Assembly (NCBI GenBank): GCA_963719055.1
Contig: CAVRAU010000018.1
Span: forward strand, 1-64,000
Length of the DNA stretch: 64,000 nt
Direction: 5' to 3'
DNA from: CAXMQZ01 sp963719055
Lineage (GTDB): Bacteria > Acidobacteriota > Thermoanaerobaculia > Multivoradales > JAHEKO01
The position numbers and the translations under genes are program-made. The notes beneath the pieces are model-generated. The model had not been told where the DNA came from. It made no database searches and saw only the letters and a program-made list of their open reading frames with translations. This document shows, one piece after another, positions 1-9,521 of this stretch (the first letter of the stretch is position 1; every line of letters starts with the position of its first letter).

Positions 1-82
1 GGTTGCTGGTAAGCTGAACATGGGCGTGGGCGGTGTCAATGCCTGCGTCATCAGCCGACTTTGGGAGGAGGAATCCGAGTGA
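1..82 (+). CDS. C-terminal end of a beta-ketoacyl synthase-like protein (partial)
   Basis: Only the last 26 codons are present, read from base 2 to a TGA at 80-82. The peptide contains MGVGGVNACVISR, which resembles the C-terminal strand of condensing enzymes such as FabF (usually GFGGxNAxLV). The stop overlaps the GTG of the next gene as GTGA, an ordinary translational coupling that supports both this frame and the next start. The family call rests on about a dozen residues and is tentative. Confidence 0.4.
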   Translation, partial: VAGKLNMGVGGVNACVISRLWEEESE

Positions 83-603
83 AGAGATTGATCTTGTTTG
101 CTGCTCTTGTAGGCCTGTTCGCGTGGTCGCCCGGCGCCGATGTGCAGGCGAGCGAGTTGGAGCAGAATTGTGCGGATGCCATGGTCCTGTTCATGGAAAC
201 GGATGACAGCCTGGAGGACTTTTTCGACTCGTCCTATGGCTATGCGATCTTTCCCAACGTCGGTAAAGGTGGCATGGGTTTGGGTGGTGCTCACGGCAAG
301 GGTCTGGTCTACCGGAATGGTGAGATCGTCGGTCGAACCTCTTTGACTCAGTTTACGGTGGGATTTCAGTTTGGCGGCCAGGTCTACCAGCAGGTGATCT
401 TCTTCGAGAACGACCGGGCCTACAATGATTTCACCGGTGGCAATTTCGAGCTCAGCGCTCAGGCTTCAGCCATCGCCGCCGCGGCAGGAGTCGCTGCGAA
501 CGCCAAGTACAGACACGGCGTGGCGATCTTCACCTTGGGCAAAGGTGGGTTGATGTACGAAGCCTCGGTTGGCGGTCAGAAGTTCTCGTTCACCCCGCTC
601 TAG
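79..603 (+). CDS. Exported SYLF (Ysc84-type) lipid-binding domain protein
   Basis: This is a 174-residue protein. Residues 1-24 form a signal peptide (basic VKR start, hydrophobic core, cleavage near DVQAS). The rest is one SYLF domain, seen in YAIFPNVGKGGMGLGGAHGKG, the QFTVGFQFGGQ strand and a Gly-rich end. SYLF domains bind lipids in eukaryotes; the bacterial forms are secreted proteins of unclear role. GTG at 79 is chosen because GGGAGGAGG at 63-71 sits seven bases upstream and the codon overlaps the preceding stop (GTGA). A longer reading from 61 would include the ribosome-binding site and is unlikely. Confidence 0.8.
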   Translation: MKRLILFAALVGLFAWSPGADVQASELEQNCADAMVLFMETDDSLEDFFDSSYGYAIFPNVGKGGMGLGGAHGKGLVYRNGEIVGRTSLTQFTVGFQFGGQVYQQVIFFENDRAYNDFTGGNFELSAQASAIAAAAGVAANAKYRHGVAIFTLGKGGLMYEASVGGQKFSFTPL

Positions 604-649
604 GCCGGCAGTCCAAACGAGGCGTGGTCAGGATTGCGGCGGCAGCAAA

Positions 650-3181
650 GTGACAGAGACACCCCGTTGTCACACCTGTGGGGCTGAACTCGGTGGGCGG
701 GTCCTGCCAGGCGGGCTCTGCCCACGCTGCTTGTTGCAGGTGGGTCTGGACAGTGGCGAGGCGGGTGTGCTGCTGGCGGGCCAGAGACTCGGCGACTATT
801 CCATCCTGGAGCGCCTCGGCAAAGGAGGAATGGGTGAGGTGTATCTGGCCGAGGACCCGAAGCTCGAGCGCTCGGTGGCTTTGAAGATCCTGCCACCCGA
901 TCTGGCCAGCGATCCGGACCGCCTGGTCCGCTTCCAGCGCGAGATCAAGATCCTGGCCAGTCTCAGTCATCCGAATATCGTGACGGTGCATGCGGTCGAT
1001 GAAGTCGACGACCTCCACTTCTTCACCATGGAGCTGGTCGCTGGGGAATCGCTGACCCAGAGGTTGGCTCGCGGTCCCTTGGCGCTGGCTCAGTTCCTGC
1101 GGATTTCGATCGCGCTGGCCGATGGCCTGTGCGCAGCGCATGAACGCCAGATCATCCACCGGGATCTCAAGCCCGACAACGTGATGATCAACGAGGAAGG
1201 CCTGGTGAAGATCCTCGACTTCGGTCTGGCCAAATCGGGAACAGCGGTGGCTGGGGAGAATGGGGAACCGATTGGCTCCGAGGGCTTGACCCAGAAGGGA
1301 ACCATTGTCGGGACATTTCTGTACATGTCGCCCGAGCAGGTCAAGGGCGAGGATCTGGATCCGCGTTCCGATATCTTTTCGCTGGGCGTGATGATGTATG
1401 AGATGGCTTGTGGTCGCAGGCCATTTTCCGGCCATCAGCCGGTAGAGGTCCTGTCTGCGATTCTCAAGGATGATCCGCCGCCGGTGACCTGGTTCTATCC
1501 CGAGCTACCGACTCAGCTGGCGCGGATCATCCGACATTGTCTGGAGAAGGACCCCAAGAAGCGGTTTCAAACCAGCCGGGATGTTCGCAACGAGCTGGCG
1601 GATCTGGAGGTGGAGCAGTTGACAGGCAGGGCCTCGAGCGCGGCGGAACCGCTCGAGACGCAACCGTCGGGGGTCTCCAGATCGAGCTGGCCTCGTTGGT
1701 CTGTGGTGGCCGTGGTCGCGGCGATTCTGATTTTCGTGATCTTTGATCTCGAGCGACGCTCGCGGCCACCGGCCCTTGGCGAGGAGATCGAGGCGCTGGC
1801 GGTGTTGCCGCTGCGAGACCTGTCAGAGGGCGGTGGTGAGGAGTACTTCGCCGACGGCATGACCGAGGCCCTGATCACAGACCTGGCCAAGACCCCGGGT
1901 CTGAAAGTGATTGCGGCGAGCTCGGTGCTGCCGCTCAAAGGCAGCGAATTGGCTCCAGCGGAGATCGCGCGACGTTTGGCAGTGGATGCCCTGGTCCAGG
2001 GTTCGGTGATTCGTAGTGACAGTGCTGTGCGGGTCTCGGCGCAGTTGATGGCGGTCTCCACGGGTGATCTTTTCTGGGCCGAGAGCTTCGAGCGGTCGGC
2101 GGGTGAGGTGCTGACCCTGCAACGAGATCTAGCCGCCGCCATCGCCGGGGAGATCCAGAAGCAGGTCCTGCCGGAGATGAGTTCTGAGCCCGACCGGCAG
2201 TTGGATCCGAGGGCCCATGAGGCCTACCTGAAGGGACGATATTTCTGGAATCGGCGCAGTCCCGATGACCTGATCAAGGCGATCGAACAGTTGGAGTTGG
2301 CGATCGAGCTGGAACCCGAGTTTGCACCGTCACACGCTGCCTTGGCGGACTGCTATGGCTTGCTGGGATCCGTTCTCTATGGGGTGATGCCGCCGCGAGA
2401 GGTCATGCCCAAGGCCAGAGAAGCTTCCTTGAGGGCCCTGGAGCTCGACGGTCGCTTGGCCGAGGCCCATGCATCCCTGGGCCACTATCAATTGTTCTAT
2501 GAGTGGGACAGCTGGAAGGCGGAGCAACAGTTCCTGCAATCGATCGAGCTCAATCCGAACTACGCCACAGCTCGTCACTGGTACAGCATTCTCCTGAGCC
2601 TGGATGGCAGGGCCGAGAAGGCCATCGAGCACGCCGAGATCGCGCGCCAGCTCGATCCTCTTTCCATCGTCATCGTCCTGAATCTGGGCACCCGCTACTT
2701 TCACGCCGGGATCTACGACCTGGCGGAGCACTATTACCTGGCCGCTCAGGACTTGAATCCCGACTTTTACCTGACCCACATGTTTCTGTCGCGGCTGTAT
2801 TTGGAGACGGGTCGCCCGGCGGCGGCGGTACGTGAGATGCATCTGGCGGATCGACCCGGTAGCCAGGATCCTCTGGTCAAGGCTTTCAAGGTCTTCTCCT
2901 TGGCTCGCGCCGGCGATGAGGACGAGGCGCGACAGGTCCTGCAGGAGATGCTCGATATGGCCAAGGTGCGCTACGTACCTGCGCACACCTTCGTGATCGC
3001 TTATTCAGGTCTCGATGACACGGAAGAGATGTTTCGACAGCTGAGTCAGGCGGTGGAGGAGAGGTCGAGTCTGGTCCCATACCTGGCAGTGGAGCCTCTC
3101 GGCCGCGATTACCTCTCGGACCCCCGCATGGAGGCTTGGATCGGCCTTGTGCGTCACAGCGAGGAGTCGTTGGTTAACTGA
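650..3181 (+). CDS. Transmembrane Ser/Thr protein kinase with zinc-ribbon, TolB-like and TPR regions
   Basis: The protein has 843 residues. An N-terminal CxxC...CxxC cluster (C7, C10, C24, C27) looks like a small zinc ribbon. The kinase domain spans about 50-325, with glycine loop GKGGMGEV (57-64), Lys79, catalytic HRD (Asp172), DFG (Asp190) and a SPEQ activation segment, so it should be active. A single membrane helix at about 347-365 is followed by a TolB-like domain (AVLPLRDL...FADGMTEALI, about 380-510) and several TPR repeats to about 790. The presumed topology is cytoplasmic kinase and extracytoplasmic sensor. GTG 650 is preferred because an upstream ATG at 569 lies inside the previous gene. 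The C-terminus overlaps the convergent sigma-factor gene by eight bases, and such kinase-ECF pairs are common in Acidobacteriota and Planctomycetes. Confidence 0.9.
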   Translation: MTETPRCHTCGAELGGRVLPGGLCPRCLLQVGLDSGEAGVLLAGQRLGDYSILERLGKGGMGEVYLAEDPKLERSVALKILPPDLASDPDRLVRFQREIKILASLSHPNIVTVHAVDEVDDLHFFTMELVAGESLTQRLARGPLALAQFLRISIALADGLCAAHERQIIHRDLKPDNVMINEEGLVKILDFGLAKSGTAVAGENGEPIGSEGLTQKGTIVGTFLYMSPEQVKGEDLDPRSDIFSLGVMMYEMACGRRPFSGHQPVEVLSAILKDDPPPVTWFYPELPTQLARIIRHCLEKDPKKRFQTSRDVRNELADLEVEQLTGRASSAAEPLETQPSGVSRSSWPRWSVVAVVAAILIFVIFDLERRSRPPALGEEIEALAVLPLRDLSEGGGEEYFADGMTEALITDLAKTPGLKVIAASSVLPLKGSELAPAEIARRLAVDALVQGSVIRSDSAVRVSAQLMAVSTGDLFWAESFERSAGEVLTLQRDLAAAIAGEIQKQVLPEMSSEPDRQLDPRAHEAYLKGRYFWNRRSPDDLIKAIEQLELAIELEPEFAPSHAALADCYGLLGSVLYGVMPPREVMPKAREASLRALELDGRLAEAHASLGHYQLFYEWDSWKAEQQFLQSIELNPNYATARHWYSILLSLDGRAEKAIEHAEIARQLDPLSIVIVLNLGTRYFHAGIYDLAEHYYLAAQDLNPDFYLTHMFLSRLYLETGRPAAAVREMHLADRPGSQDPLVKAFKVFSLARAGDEDEARQVLQEMLDMAKVRYVPAHTFVIAYSGLDDTEEMFRQLSQAVEERSSLVPYLAVEPLGRDYLSDPRMEAWIGLVRHSEESLVN

Positions 3182-3887
3182 GACACTCCAGTAGGTGGTG
3201 TATCTCGTCGTCCACCTCCTGTGGTTCCGTGACCGTGTGCTCGATCTCCTGGCGCAGAACCACTCCGAAACGGCGTCGGAGACGGTGGACCGCGACCTTG
3301 ACACCGCTCTCGCTCATACCGAGCTCCTCGGCGATCTGTTGATAGGTGACGTCGGTCTCCGTCCCGATGAGAAAGGGGCGTAGCTTCTCGAACCTGAAGC
3401 GCTTGCTCTCTGGAGTCTCTTTCGCCAGCTGACGCAGGGCTCTTTCAAGGACGGTCAGAGCCCAGTGCTGTTCGTAAAGATCCTCTGGCGTCAGGCGCTC
3501 CACAGGTTCGACGGAGTAGCGGTTTTCGGCGAGCTGGGCATCCAGGGAAACCTTCTGGACATGACCGCCTCTCTTCTGCGCCTGGCGGCGATCCCACTCG
3601 TTGCAGAGAAAGTGCTTGAGGGAGGCGAGAAGGAAAGAGCGGAAACGACCGGCTTCCGGTCGCACGTCCTGCAGATACTCCTTCTCCAGCAGCTTGGCGA
3701 AGTAGGCCTGGGTGAGATCGGCCGCATCCTCGGGACTGTGGCCCTGTCTACGGACGAAGGCATAGAGGGGGAACCAATACGATTCGCACAATTCCGCCAG
3801 GGCCTCGTCCGAATGGTGGGACCCTCCGTCTCGTGCGTCGAGCACGAGCGACCAACGCGTGGTGGCGAATCTCCTACCTCCGGCCAT
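3174..3887 (-). CDS. ECF-family RNA polymerase sigma factor (kinase-associated type)
   Basis: This 237-residue sigma factor starts FATTRWSLV, typical of the ECF subgroup found next to Ser/Thr kinases. Region 2 lies at about 30-100 (ALAELCESYWFPLYAFVRRQG, then DLTQAYFAKLLE). Region 4 lies at about 150-215, with the helix-turn-helix YQQIAEELGMSESGVKVAVHRLRRR. No anti-sigma factor is adjacent. The convergent partner is a transmembrane kinase, so control by phosphorylation is plausible but inferred. The TAA stop lies inside the end of the kinase gene. Confidence 0.88.
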   Translation of the reverse strand: MAGGRRFATTRWSLVLDARDGGSHHSDEALAELCESYWFPLYAFVRRQGHSPEDAADLTQAYFAKLLEKEYLQDVRPEAGRFRSFLLASLKHFLCNEWDRRQAQKRGGHVQKVSLDAQLAENRYSVEPVERLTPEDLYEQHWALTVLERALRQLAKETPESKRFRFEKLRPFLIGTETDVTYQQIAEELGMSESGVKVAVHRLRRRFGVVLRQEIEHTVTEPQEVDDEIHHLLECLS

Positions 3888-3925
3888 CTTCGATCGCTTT
3901 CGGAATCCAGCTCAATATAGCAAAC

Positions 3926-3949
3926 GGGGACCCCCTCTATGGGGTCCCC
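3926..3949 (-). terminator. Hairpin downstream of sdhB
   Basis: GGGGACCCC (3926-3934) and GGGGTCCCC (3941-3949) form a perfect nine-base stem with a six-base loop, 27 bases past the sdhB stop. On the minus strand the following bases are GTTTGCTATATT, a weak T-rich run. It probably ends the sdh operon before the sigma gene. Confidence 0.5.
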
Positions 3950-3975
3950 CGTCCATCGGTCCACAGACCGAGAGC

Positions 3976-4812
3976 TCAAGTGTTGACGGTCGGCTCGGGC
4001 GCCTCGGGTATGCCTTCGCGTCGTTTGATGCCTTCTGGTTTGACGTTGATCTCGGCCACCGGACCCTTCTTTCTCAGACCCAGATAGTCGGCGACCAGTT
4101 GCCGTTTCATCAGTTGGATGGCCTTGCCCGGATCGACCCCCTTGGGGCAGACCCGCGAGCACTCGCCGGCGAAATGGCAGCGCCACGGCCCGGCCTCGCC
4201 GGTCAGAACTTCTCGGCGTGTCGCGAAGCCATCGTCACGAGTGTCGGTGTTGTACCGATGTGCCTGGGTCAGGGCCATGGGGCCCGAGTAGCTGCTGTCG
4301 GTGGCACAGGTCGGGCAGGCTGCGACACAGCAGCCGCATTTGATGCAATAGGAGAATTGGAGGTACCGCTCCATCTCGTCGGCCGATTGATAGAACTCGC
4401 CGGTAGGCTCTGCCATCTCTGCCGTGTCCCCACGGATGATGTACGGGGAGAGAGCTGTGTGGTGGTCGAACATGGGTCTGAGATCCGGCACGAGATCGCG
4501 GATGATGGGGAAGTTGGGAAGCGGTGCCACGGTCACCACGGTGGTGCCGAGCTCGGCGATCTGGGTGTTGCACCCCAATCGGGACCGGCCATTGATGAAC
4601 ATGCCGCACGAGCCACAGACCCCCATCCGGCAGGAGGCGCGCCAGGCCAGGGTCGAGTCTACTCGTTCCTTGATCTGCCAAAGCCCGTCGAGAACGGTCA
4701 TCCCTGGTGAATAGGCTACCGGGTACTCCCCCCAACTGGGTTTCTCAGCCCGTCGAGGAGCCAACCGGCGGATGCGGAAGATGATGGTATCGGGAAGTTT
4801 GTTTTCACTCAT
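3976..4812 (-). CDS. sdhB: Succinate dehydrogenase iron-sulfur subunit
   Basis: The protein has 278 residues and carries electrons from the SdhA flavin through three Fe-S clusters to the membrane quinone site. The 2Fe-2S ligands are in CRMGVCGSCGMFINGRSRLGC, the 4Fe-4S ligands in CIKCGCCVAACPTC, and the 3Fe-4S ligands in CSRVCPKGVDPGKA. The ATG at 4812 (MSENKLPD) is 11 bases from the sdhD stop. The open frame runs on upstream, but that extension is out-of-frame sdhD sequence. It is the last gene of the sdhA-C-D-B operon. Confidence 0.95.
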   Translation of the reverse strand: MSENKLPDTIIFRIRRLAPRRAEKPSWGEYPVAYSPGMTVLDGLWQIKERVDSTLAWRASCRMGVCGSCGMFINGRSRLGCNTQIAELGTTVVTVAPLPNFPIIRDLVPDLRPMFDHHTALSPYIIRGDTAEMAEPTGEFYQSADEMERYLQFSYCIKCGCCVAACPTCATDSSYSGPMALTQAHRYNTDTRDDGFATRREVLTGEAGPWRCHFAGECSRVCPKGVDPGKAIQLMKRQLVADYLGLRKKGPVAEINVKPEGIKRREGIPEAPEPTVNT

Positions 4813-4823
4813 CAGGTCAACCC

Positions 4824-5201
4824 TCAAGCAACGACCGCGGTTTGAAAGCTCGTCCAGGCAGCCCAGCCGCCAACGATGAAAAGGCCCAGCCCGATCAAGA
4901 TGAGCACCCAGCTGATGGACCGCTTCATGGGTGCCGCCGGATCGAGCTCGAACAGGATATTGCGCAGCCCGTAGAGGCCGTGAAACAGGGCGGCTCCCAG
5001 AAGCGCAACATAGGAGACCAGGAAGAAGAGACTCTCGCTCCGTGCCGCCACGTTCTGCCAATCGATGGGGTGCCCGCCGGCCGGATTGAAGATGCCGAGA
5101 AGCGCGTCCAGATGCATGATGGCCATGTGGAGGCCGAGCAGACACAGGATCAGGAGGCCGGCAGCGATGTGCCAGGTCCAGAGTTTGTGATCACGGATCA
5201 T
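4824..5201 (-). CDS. sdhD: Succinate dehydrogenase membrane anchor subunit
   Basis: This 125-residue membrane protein has three helices at about 10-30, 55-80 and 92-115. His11 and His25 in the first helix region and His74 (ALFHGLYG) are candidate haem or quinone ligands. It sits between sdhC and sdhB and should form the integral-membrane part of complex II. The family assignment relies on position, size and topology, since these anchors diverge quickly. Confidence 0.82.
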   Translation of the reverse strand: MIRDHKLWTWHIAAGLLILCLLGLHMAIMHLDALLGIFNPAGGHPIDWQNVAARSESLFFLVSYVALLGAALFHGLYGLRNILFELDPAAPMKRSISWVLILIGLGLFIVGGWAAWTSFQTAVVA

Positions 5202-5218
5202 GACGGTTCTCCTCTCCC

Positions 5219-5656
5219 TCAGTGCCAGACGAAGAAGTCCAGCGCACCGACCAGAATCAGGATCCCGGTCAGCACCAGCACAGTGGCGACCCAGGGTCGT
5301 TGGACGTCGATGACGGTCTTATAGGGGTAGATGGGCTCGATGGGTTTGCCGACTCCGAATCCGAGCTCGGCCAGCGCCAGGCGGACACCGTTGACGGCGT
5401 GGAAGGCGAAGGCCACGAAGACCAGGTACTCACCGACGAGGAAGACGGGACCGCTGACCCTGGCCATGGACTGCTCCCAGGCCTGCTGACCCAGAGCCCG
5501 TGATGACGTGATCAGGATATGGAGAACAAAATAGATCAAGAGCCCCAGTCCTGTCAGGCGGTGCAGAGAATAGAGATATCGATCGGGTCCCCAACGGCCG
5601 CCGCCGAGCCAGCCGCGGATACCGAGACGATTTGGATGCTCCCTGATTTCGGGCAT
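5219..5656 (-). CDS. sdhC: Succinate dehydrogenase cytochrome b subunit
   Basis: This 145-residue protein has three membrane helices. RYLYSLHRLTGLGLLIYFVLHIL carries the S-x-x-R/H-R-x-x-G-type signature and likely haem-ligand histidines, and AFAFHAVNGVRL is the second conserved block. The ATG at 5656 has GAGGAG eight bases upstream. In the sequence as given the frame is open into sdhA, giving an apparent SdhA-SdhC fusion. I reject that reading because the normal SdhA end and stop are present in the next frame (see sdhA). Confidence 0.88.
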   Translation of the reverse strand: MPEIREHPNRLGIRGWLGGGRWGPDRYLYSLHRLTGLGLLIYFVLHILITSSRALGQQAWEQSMARVSGPVFLVGEYLVFVAFAFHAVNGVRLALAELGFGVGKPIEPIYPYKTVIDVQRPWVATVLVLTGILILVGALDFFVWH

Positions 5657-5670
5657 GGATCCGTCTCCTC

Positions 5671-7387
5671 TCAATATTTGCGTTCCACCGGTTTCCAGGT
5701 GGTGATGGTTACGGGTTTGTAGTCGAGTCGCGGGCCCATCCTCGGTCCGCCAGGCCAGCGTGTGCTTGAGCCAGTTGTCGTCGTCTCTTTGGGTGAAATC
5801 TCGACGGGAGTGGGCTCCTCGCGACTCTTCCCGAGTCAGGGCACCGAACACCGTGGCCTCGGCCAGATCCAGGAGGTTCTCCAGTTCCAGAGCGTGAAAG
5901 AGATTGGAGTTGTAGACGCGGCTCTTGTCCTCTACCGGTGCCCTGCCCGCTCTTTGTTTGATGTCCCGAATGGTCTCCAGGGCTTCAGCCAGGCCGTCCC
6001 CGGATCGGTATACACCCACATGCCGGTCCATAGTGGTTCGCAGCTCCTGGCGCAGGGCATACAGATCCTGGTCGCCTTTGCGGGCCAGGACTTCGTCGAC
6101 GTGACTTTGGGCGGCCACGAGTCGTCCATTGTCCAGATTCGGGGGCGCCGGTAGCTGTCCCAGTTGCTCGGCAATCTCAGCGCCGGCAATACCGCCCCAC
6201 ACGAGACATTCTGCCGTGGAGTTCGAGCCCAGGCGATTGGCGCCGTGCAGGGATACACAGGCGGCCTCGCCGGCTGCCCAGATGCCGGCGGTCCGGGTGG
6301 CCCCGTCGATGTCGGTCTCGATGCCGCCCATGGAATAGTGGGCTACCGGGCGAATCGGAATGGGTTGTTCGATCGGGTCGATGCCGACGAATTTCATGCT
6401 GACCTCGCGGATCAGTGGCAGGCGGGTATTGATCTTGTCGGCGCCCAGGTGGGTCAGGTCGAGATGCAGATAGTCCATGCCATCCGACCCTTTGAATCCG
6501 CGACCCTCCAGGATCTCCGTCATCTCCGCCCGGGAAATCACATCCCTGGGCCCGAGCTCCATCTTTTCGGGCGCGTATCTTTCCAGGAATCTCTCTCCTT
6601 CCGCGTTGCGGAGGTAGCCGCCTTCGCCGCGACAGCCTTCCGTCATCAAGATCCCGGACGGCACCAGACCTGTCGGGTGAAACTGGATGAACTCCATGTC
6701 CTCCAACGGCAAACCCGCCCGATAGGCCATGGCCAGTCCATCACCGGTGACACTTTGCGAATAGGTCGTAAATCCATACAGGGTTCCCGCGCCACCGGAG
6801 GCAATGAGTAGGGCCTTTCCCTGCAGCGTGACGAGCTCGCCGTTGGCGGCATCGATGCCCACCAAGCCGGCGAATTGATCCTCTTCGACGAGCAGGTCGG
6901 TGACGAAGAACTCGTCGTAGCGGGAGAAATTCTTGTACTGGAGCAAGGTGTCGTACAGAGTCTGCATCTCGAAGAAGCCGGTCTTGTCGGCGGCCAGGGT
7001 CGCTCGGGGATAGGAATGTCCTCCAAACGGCCGCTGGTCGATACGACCATCTTGGTCCCGGGTCCAGGGGATTCCCCAGTGATCCAGAAGCATGATCTCT
7101 TCGGGTGAAGCATGGACAAAGCGCTCGACGACATCCTGGTCCGCCAGGAAGTCAGCCCCCTTGACGGTGTCCCAGGCGTGGAGCTCGAAGGAATCACCTT
7201 CATCGGTCCGCAGCATGGCGGCGGTCCCACCCTCGGCACAGACCGAATGAGCTCGCATGAGTTGGACCTTCGAGACAATTCCAATATCGATCTCTCCGTG
7301 GCTGCGGCGGGCGATCTCGACTGCCGCTCGCAGTCCCGCCAGTCCGGCTCCCAGAATCAGTACATCGTGGCTCAGGCTCTGGCCCAT
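5671..7387 (-). CDS. sdhA: Succinate dehydrogenase flavoprotein subunit (one apparent frameshift)
   Basis: About 571 residues once one extra base is removed. It oxidises succinate to fumarate. The N-terminus has the FAD dinucleotide fold LILGAGLAGLRAA; HSVCAEGG carries the expected flavin-linking His. Substrate-site blocks follow (FHPTGLVPSGILMTEGCRGEGG, HYSMGGIETD, GANRLGSNS). Near 5735 the run GGGCCCGCG has one base too many: reading GGGCCGCG gives GPRLDYKPVTITTWKPVE and then RKY-stop at 5671-5673, the classic SdhA ending, 14 bases before sdhC. ATG 7387 has GAGGAGG upstream. First gene of the operon. Confidence 0.93.
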
Positions 7388-7648
7388 CAGCCACCTCCTC
7401 GTGAATCGTTTGGGATTAAATGGATTCGGCTTTGGCCGTCTCCCTCCAGGTCTGCAGATACCACTGTAGGCGCAAGCGGAGAGTTGCGCACCACGCAAAA
7501 GGGCGGACTTGGTGACCACTCAAGGGGGTGGGGCCGACGAGATCGGTGGGCAGGGTCAACCCGGCGACCGCGGCTACGTACTTCAAGGGGTGGGCACAGG
7601 GCCAACTCGTGCCAAGATCGGGTATAACCTGCGGATGAGGAATCAACG
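7388..7648. other. Intergenic region between divergent sdhA and sppA
   Basis: This 261-base stretch must hold the promoters of the sdh operon (minus) and sppA (plus). A TATAAC at 7623-7628, 21 bases before the sppA ATG, resembles a -10 box, but I see no convincing -35 hexamer. No inverted repeat or small gene stands out. Confidence 0.4.
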
Positions 7649-9496
7649 ATGCGGCATTTCATGAAGACGCTCCTGGATTTCTTTCGATTCTTCTGGCAGG
7701 GCTTGGACCTGGCGCGGCGTATCGCCGTCAATGTGCTCTTCCTGGCTCTGCTCGTGGCGTTGATCGGTTGGCTGATTGCCGACGAGACGCCCGAGGTCCC
7801 AGAGACCACCGCGCTGGTCGTGGCGCCATACGGCAGTCTGGTCGAAGAGCTGTCGGGGGAAACCAATGAGAATGCCTTGTTGGCGCTCTTGGGCGAGGAA
7901 CGACCCGAAACACTCCTGCGGCCGCTGCTGGAGGCCATTGAAACAGCCAAGGACGATGATCGAGTGCAGGTCCTGGTCCTGGATACGGATCGACTGGGCC
8001 GGGCCGGATTGAGCAAGCTCCAGACCCTGCGAGCCGCCATCGACAGCTTCAAGGAAAGTGGCAAGACGGTCATCGCGACGGCCGACTACTACTCACAAAC
8101 TCAGTACTACCTGGCTTCAGCTGCCGACGAGATCTACATGCACCCCATGGGACTCGTCTTGCTGACCGGGTATGGCAGCTACCGAAGCTACTACAAGGAG
8201 GCGCTCGACAAGCTGGAGATCGACTGGCATGTCTTTCGAGTCGGGGAGTATAAATCGGCCGTGGAGCCCTATCTGCGGAGTGACATGTCACCCGCCGCCA
8301 GGGAGTCAAGGTCGCGATGGCTGTCCGTTCTCTGGCAGGCCTACAGCAAAGATGTGGAAAAGGCCCGGTCTCTGGATTCCGGGACTCTGGATCACTACTC
8401 GTCGTCGTTCGCGGACCTCCTGTCCGAGCACGAGGGGGATGCCGCCGCGGTGGCACGGTCGGTAGGTCTTGTCGATCACCTGGCCCATCGGGACGAGGTG
8501 CGGCAACGGCTGATCGAGTTGGTGGGGGAAGATGACGACGGCAAGTCGTTCAACCGGATCAGCCACGGCAGCTATCTGAAGGCGGTCAAGAAGCCGCGCG
8601 AGAAGAGCGATAACGAGATTGCAGTGGTTGTGGCCAGCGGCGCCATCTACGACGGTAGCCGAGCACCGGGAAGAGTGGGTGGAGACACCACGGCCCGGGT
8701 CATCCGTCAGGCGCGGGAGAATGACAGCGTCAAGGCTATGGTGCTCAGGGTCGACAGTCCGGGCGGCAGTGCCTTCGCGTCAGAGATCATCCGACGAGAG
8801 GTGGAGCTGACCCAGGAGGCCGGCAAGCCCGTGGTGGCCTCCATGAGCAGTGTCGCAGCCTCGGGCGGGTACTGGATCTCCATGTCCGCGGACGAGATCT
8901 GGGCCCAGCCGACCACCATCACCGGTTCCATCGGTATCTACGCCATGTTCCCGACCTACCCGCGGACGCTGGAGAAGCTTGGGGTTCACAACGACGGGGT
9001 GGGCACGGGGCCCTTTGCTGGCACCCTGAGACCGGACCGTCGCCTGCCCGAGGAAGCTGCCCGGGCCATGGAGTCGATGATCGGACAGGGCTACGCAGAC
9101 TTTGTCGAGGGTGTCGCCGCCGGCCGCAACAAGACTCCAGAGGAAGTGGACGAGGTGGCCCGCGGGCGGGTCTGGGCCGGAGCCGATGCCCTCGAGTTGG
9201 GACTTGTCGATCACCTGGGTGGGCTCGAAGAAGCCATCTCGGCGGCAGCCATCCGCGCCGAGCTGGGCGAGGACTACAGAGTCACCTATCTGCAACAGGA
9301 GCGGGATTGGAGATCGCGAGCGCTGGACTGGTTCATCCATGCGGTGATTTCGCACCTCGGTCCCTTGCCGAGCCTGCAGCCTCTACTGAGCCTTCGAACA
9401 GAGGGTGTCGAAGATGTACTCGAGGCTCTCGACTCTTTGGAGGAGTTTGGCGACCCCAACGGCTTCTACGCCTACTGCTTCTGCGAGCCCAACTAG
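7649..9496 (+). CDS. sppA: Signal peptide peptidase SppA, 67-kDa type
   Basis: The protein has 615 residues, the length of the duplicated (Gram-negative) SppA. An N-terminal membrane anchor spans about 24-43. The general base Lys202 (EYKSAVEPY) is in the N-terminal repeat and the nucleophile Ser374 (DSPGGSAFASE) is in the C-terminal repeat, matching the Lys/Ser dyad known for SppA. It should degrade cleaved signal peptides in the membrane. The frame is intact, unlike many genes in this window. It is divergent from the sdh operon and convergent with the next gene. Confidence 0.93.
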   Translation: MRHFMKTLLDFFRFFWQGLDLARRIAVNVLFLALLVALIGWLIADETPEVPETTALVVAPYGSLVEELSGETNENALLALLGEERPETLLRPLLEAIETAKDDDRVQVLVLDTDRLGRAGLSKLQTLRAAIDSFKESGKTVIATADYYSQTQYYLASAADEIYMHPMGLVLLTGYGSYRSYYKEALDKLEIDWHVFRVGEYKSAVEPYLRSDMSPAARESRSRWLSVLWQAYSKDVEKARSLDSGTLDHYSSSFADLLSEHEGDAAAVARSVGLVDHLAHRDEVRQRLIELVGEDDDGKSFNRISHGSYLKAVKKPREKSDNEIAVVVASGAIYDGSRAPGRVGGDTTARVIRQARENDSVKAMVLRVDSPGGSAFASEIIRREVELTQEAGKPVVASMSSVAASGGYWISMSADEIWAQPTTITGSIGIYAMFPTYPRTLEKLGVHNDGVGTGPFAGTLRPDRRLPEEAARAMESMIGQGYADFVEGVAAGRNKTPEEVDEVARGRVWAGADALELGLVDHLGGLEEAISAAAIRAELGEDYRVTYLQQERDWRSRALDWFIHAVISHLGPLPSLQPLLSLRTEGVEDVLEALDSLEEFGDPNGFYAYCFCEPN

Positions 9497-9521
9497 AGGA
9501 TCCCGCCCAAGGCGAGCTCCT

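Noticed and set aside
3859..4710. A 283-codon plus-strand open frame
   Set aside because: It is antisense to sdhB, whose Fe-S cysteine motifs are unmistakable.
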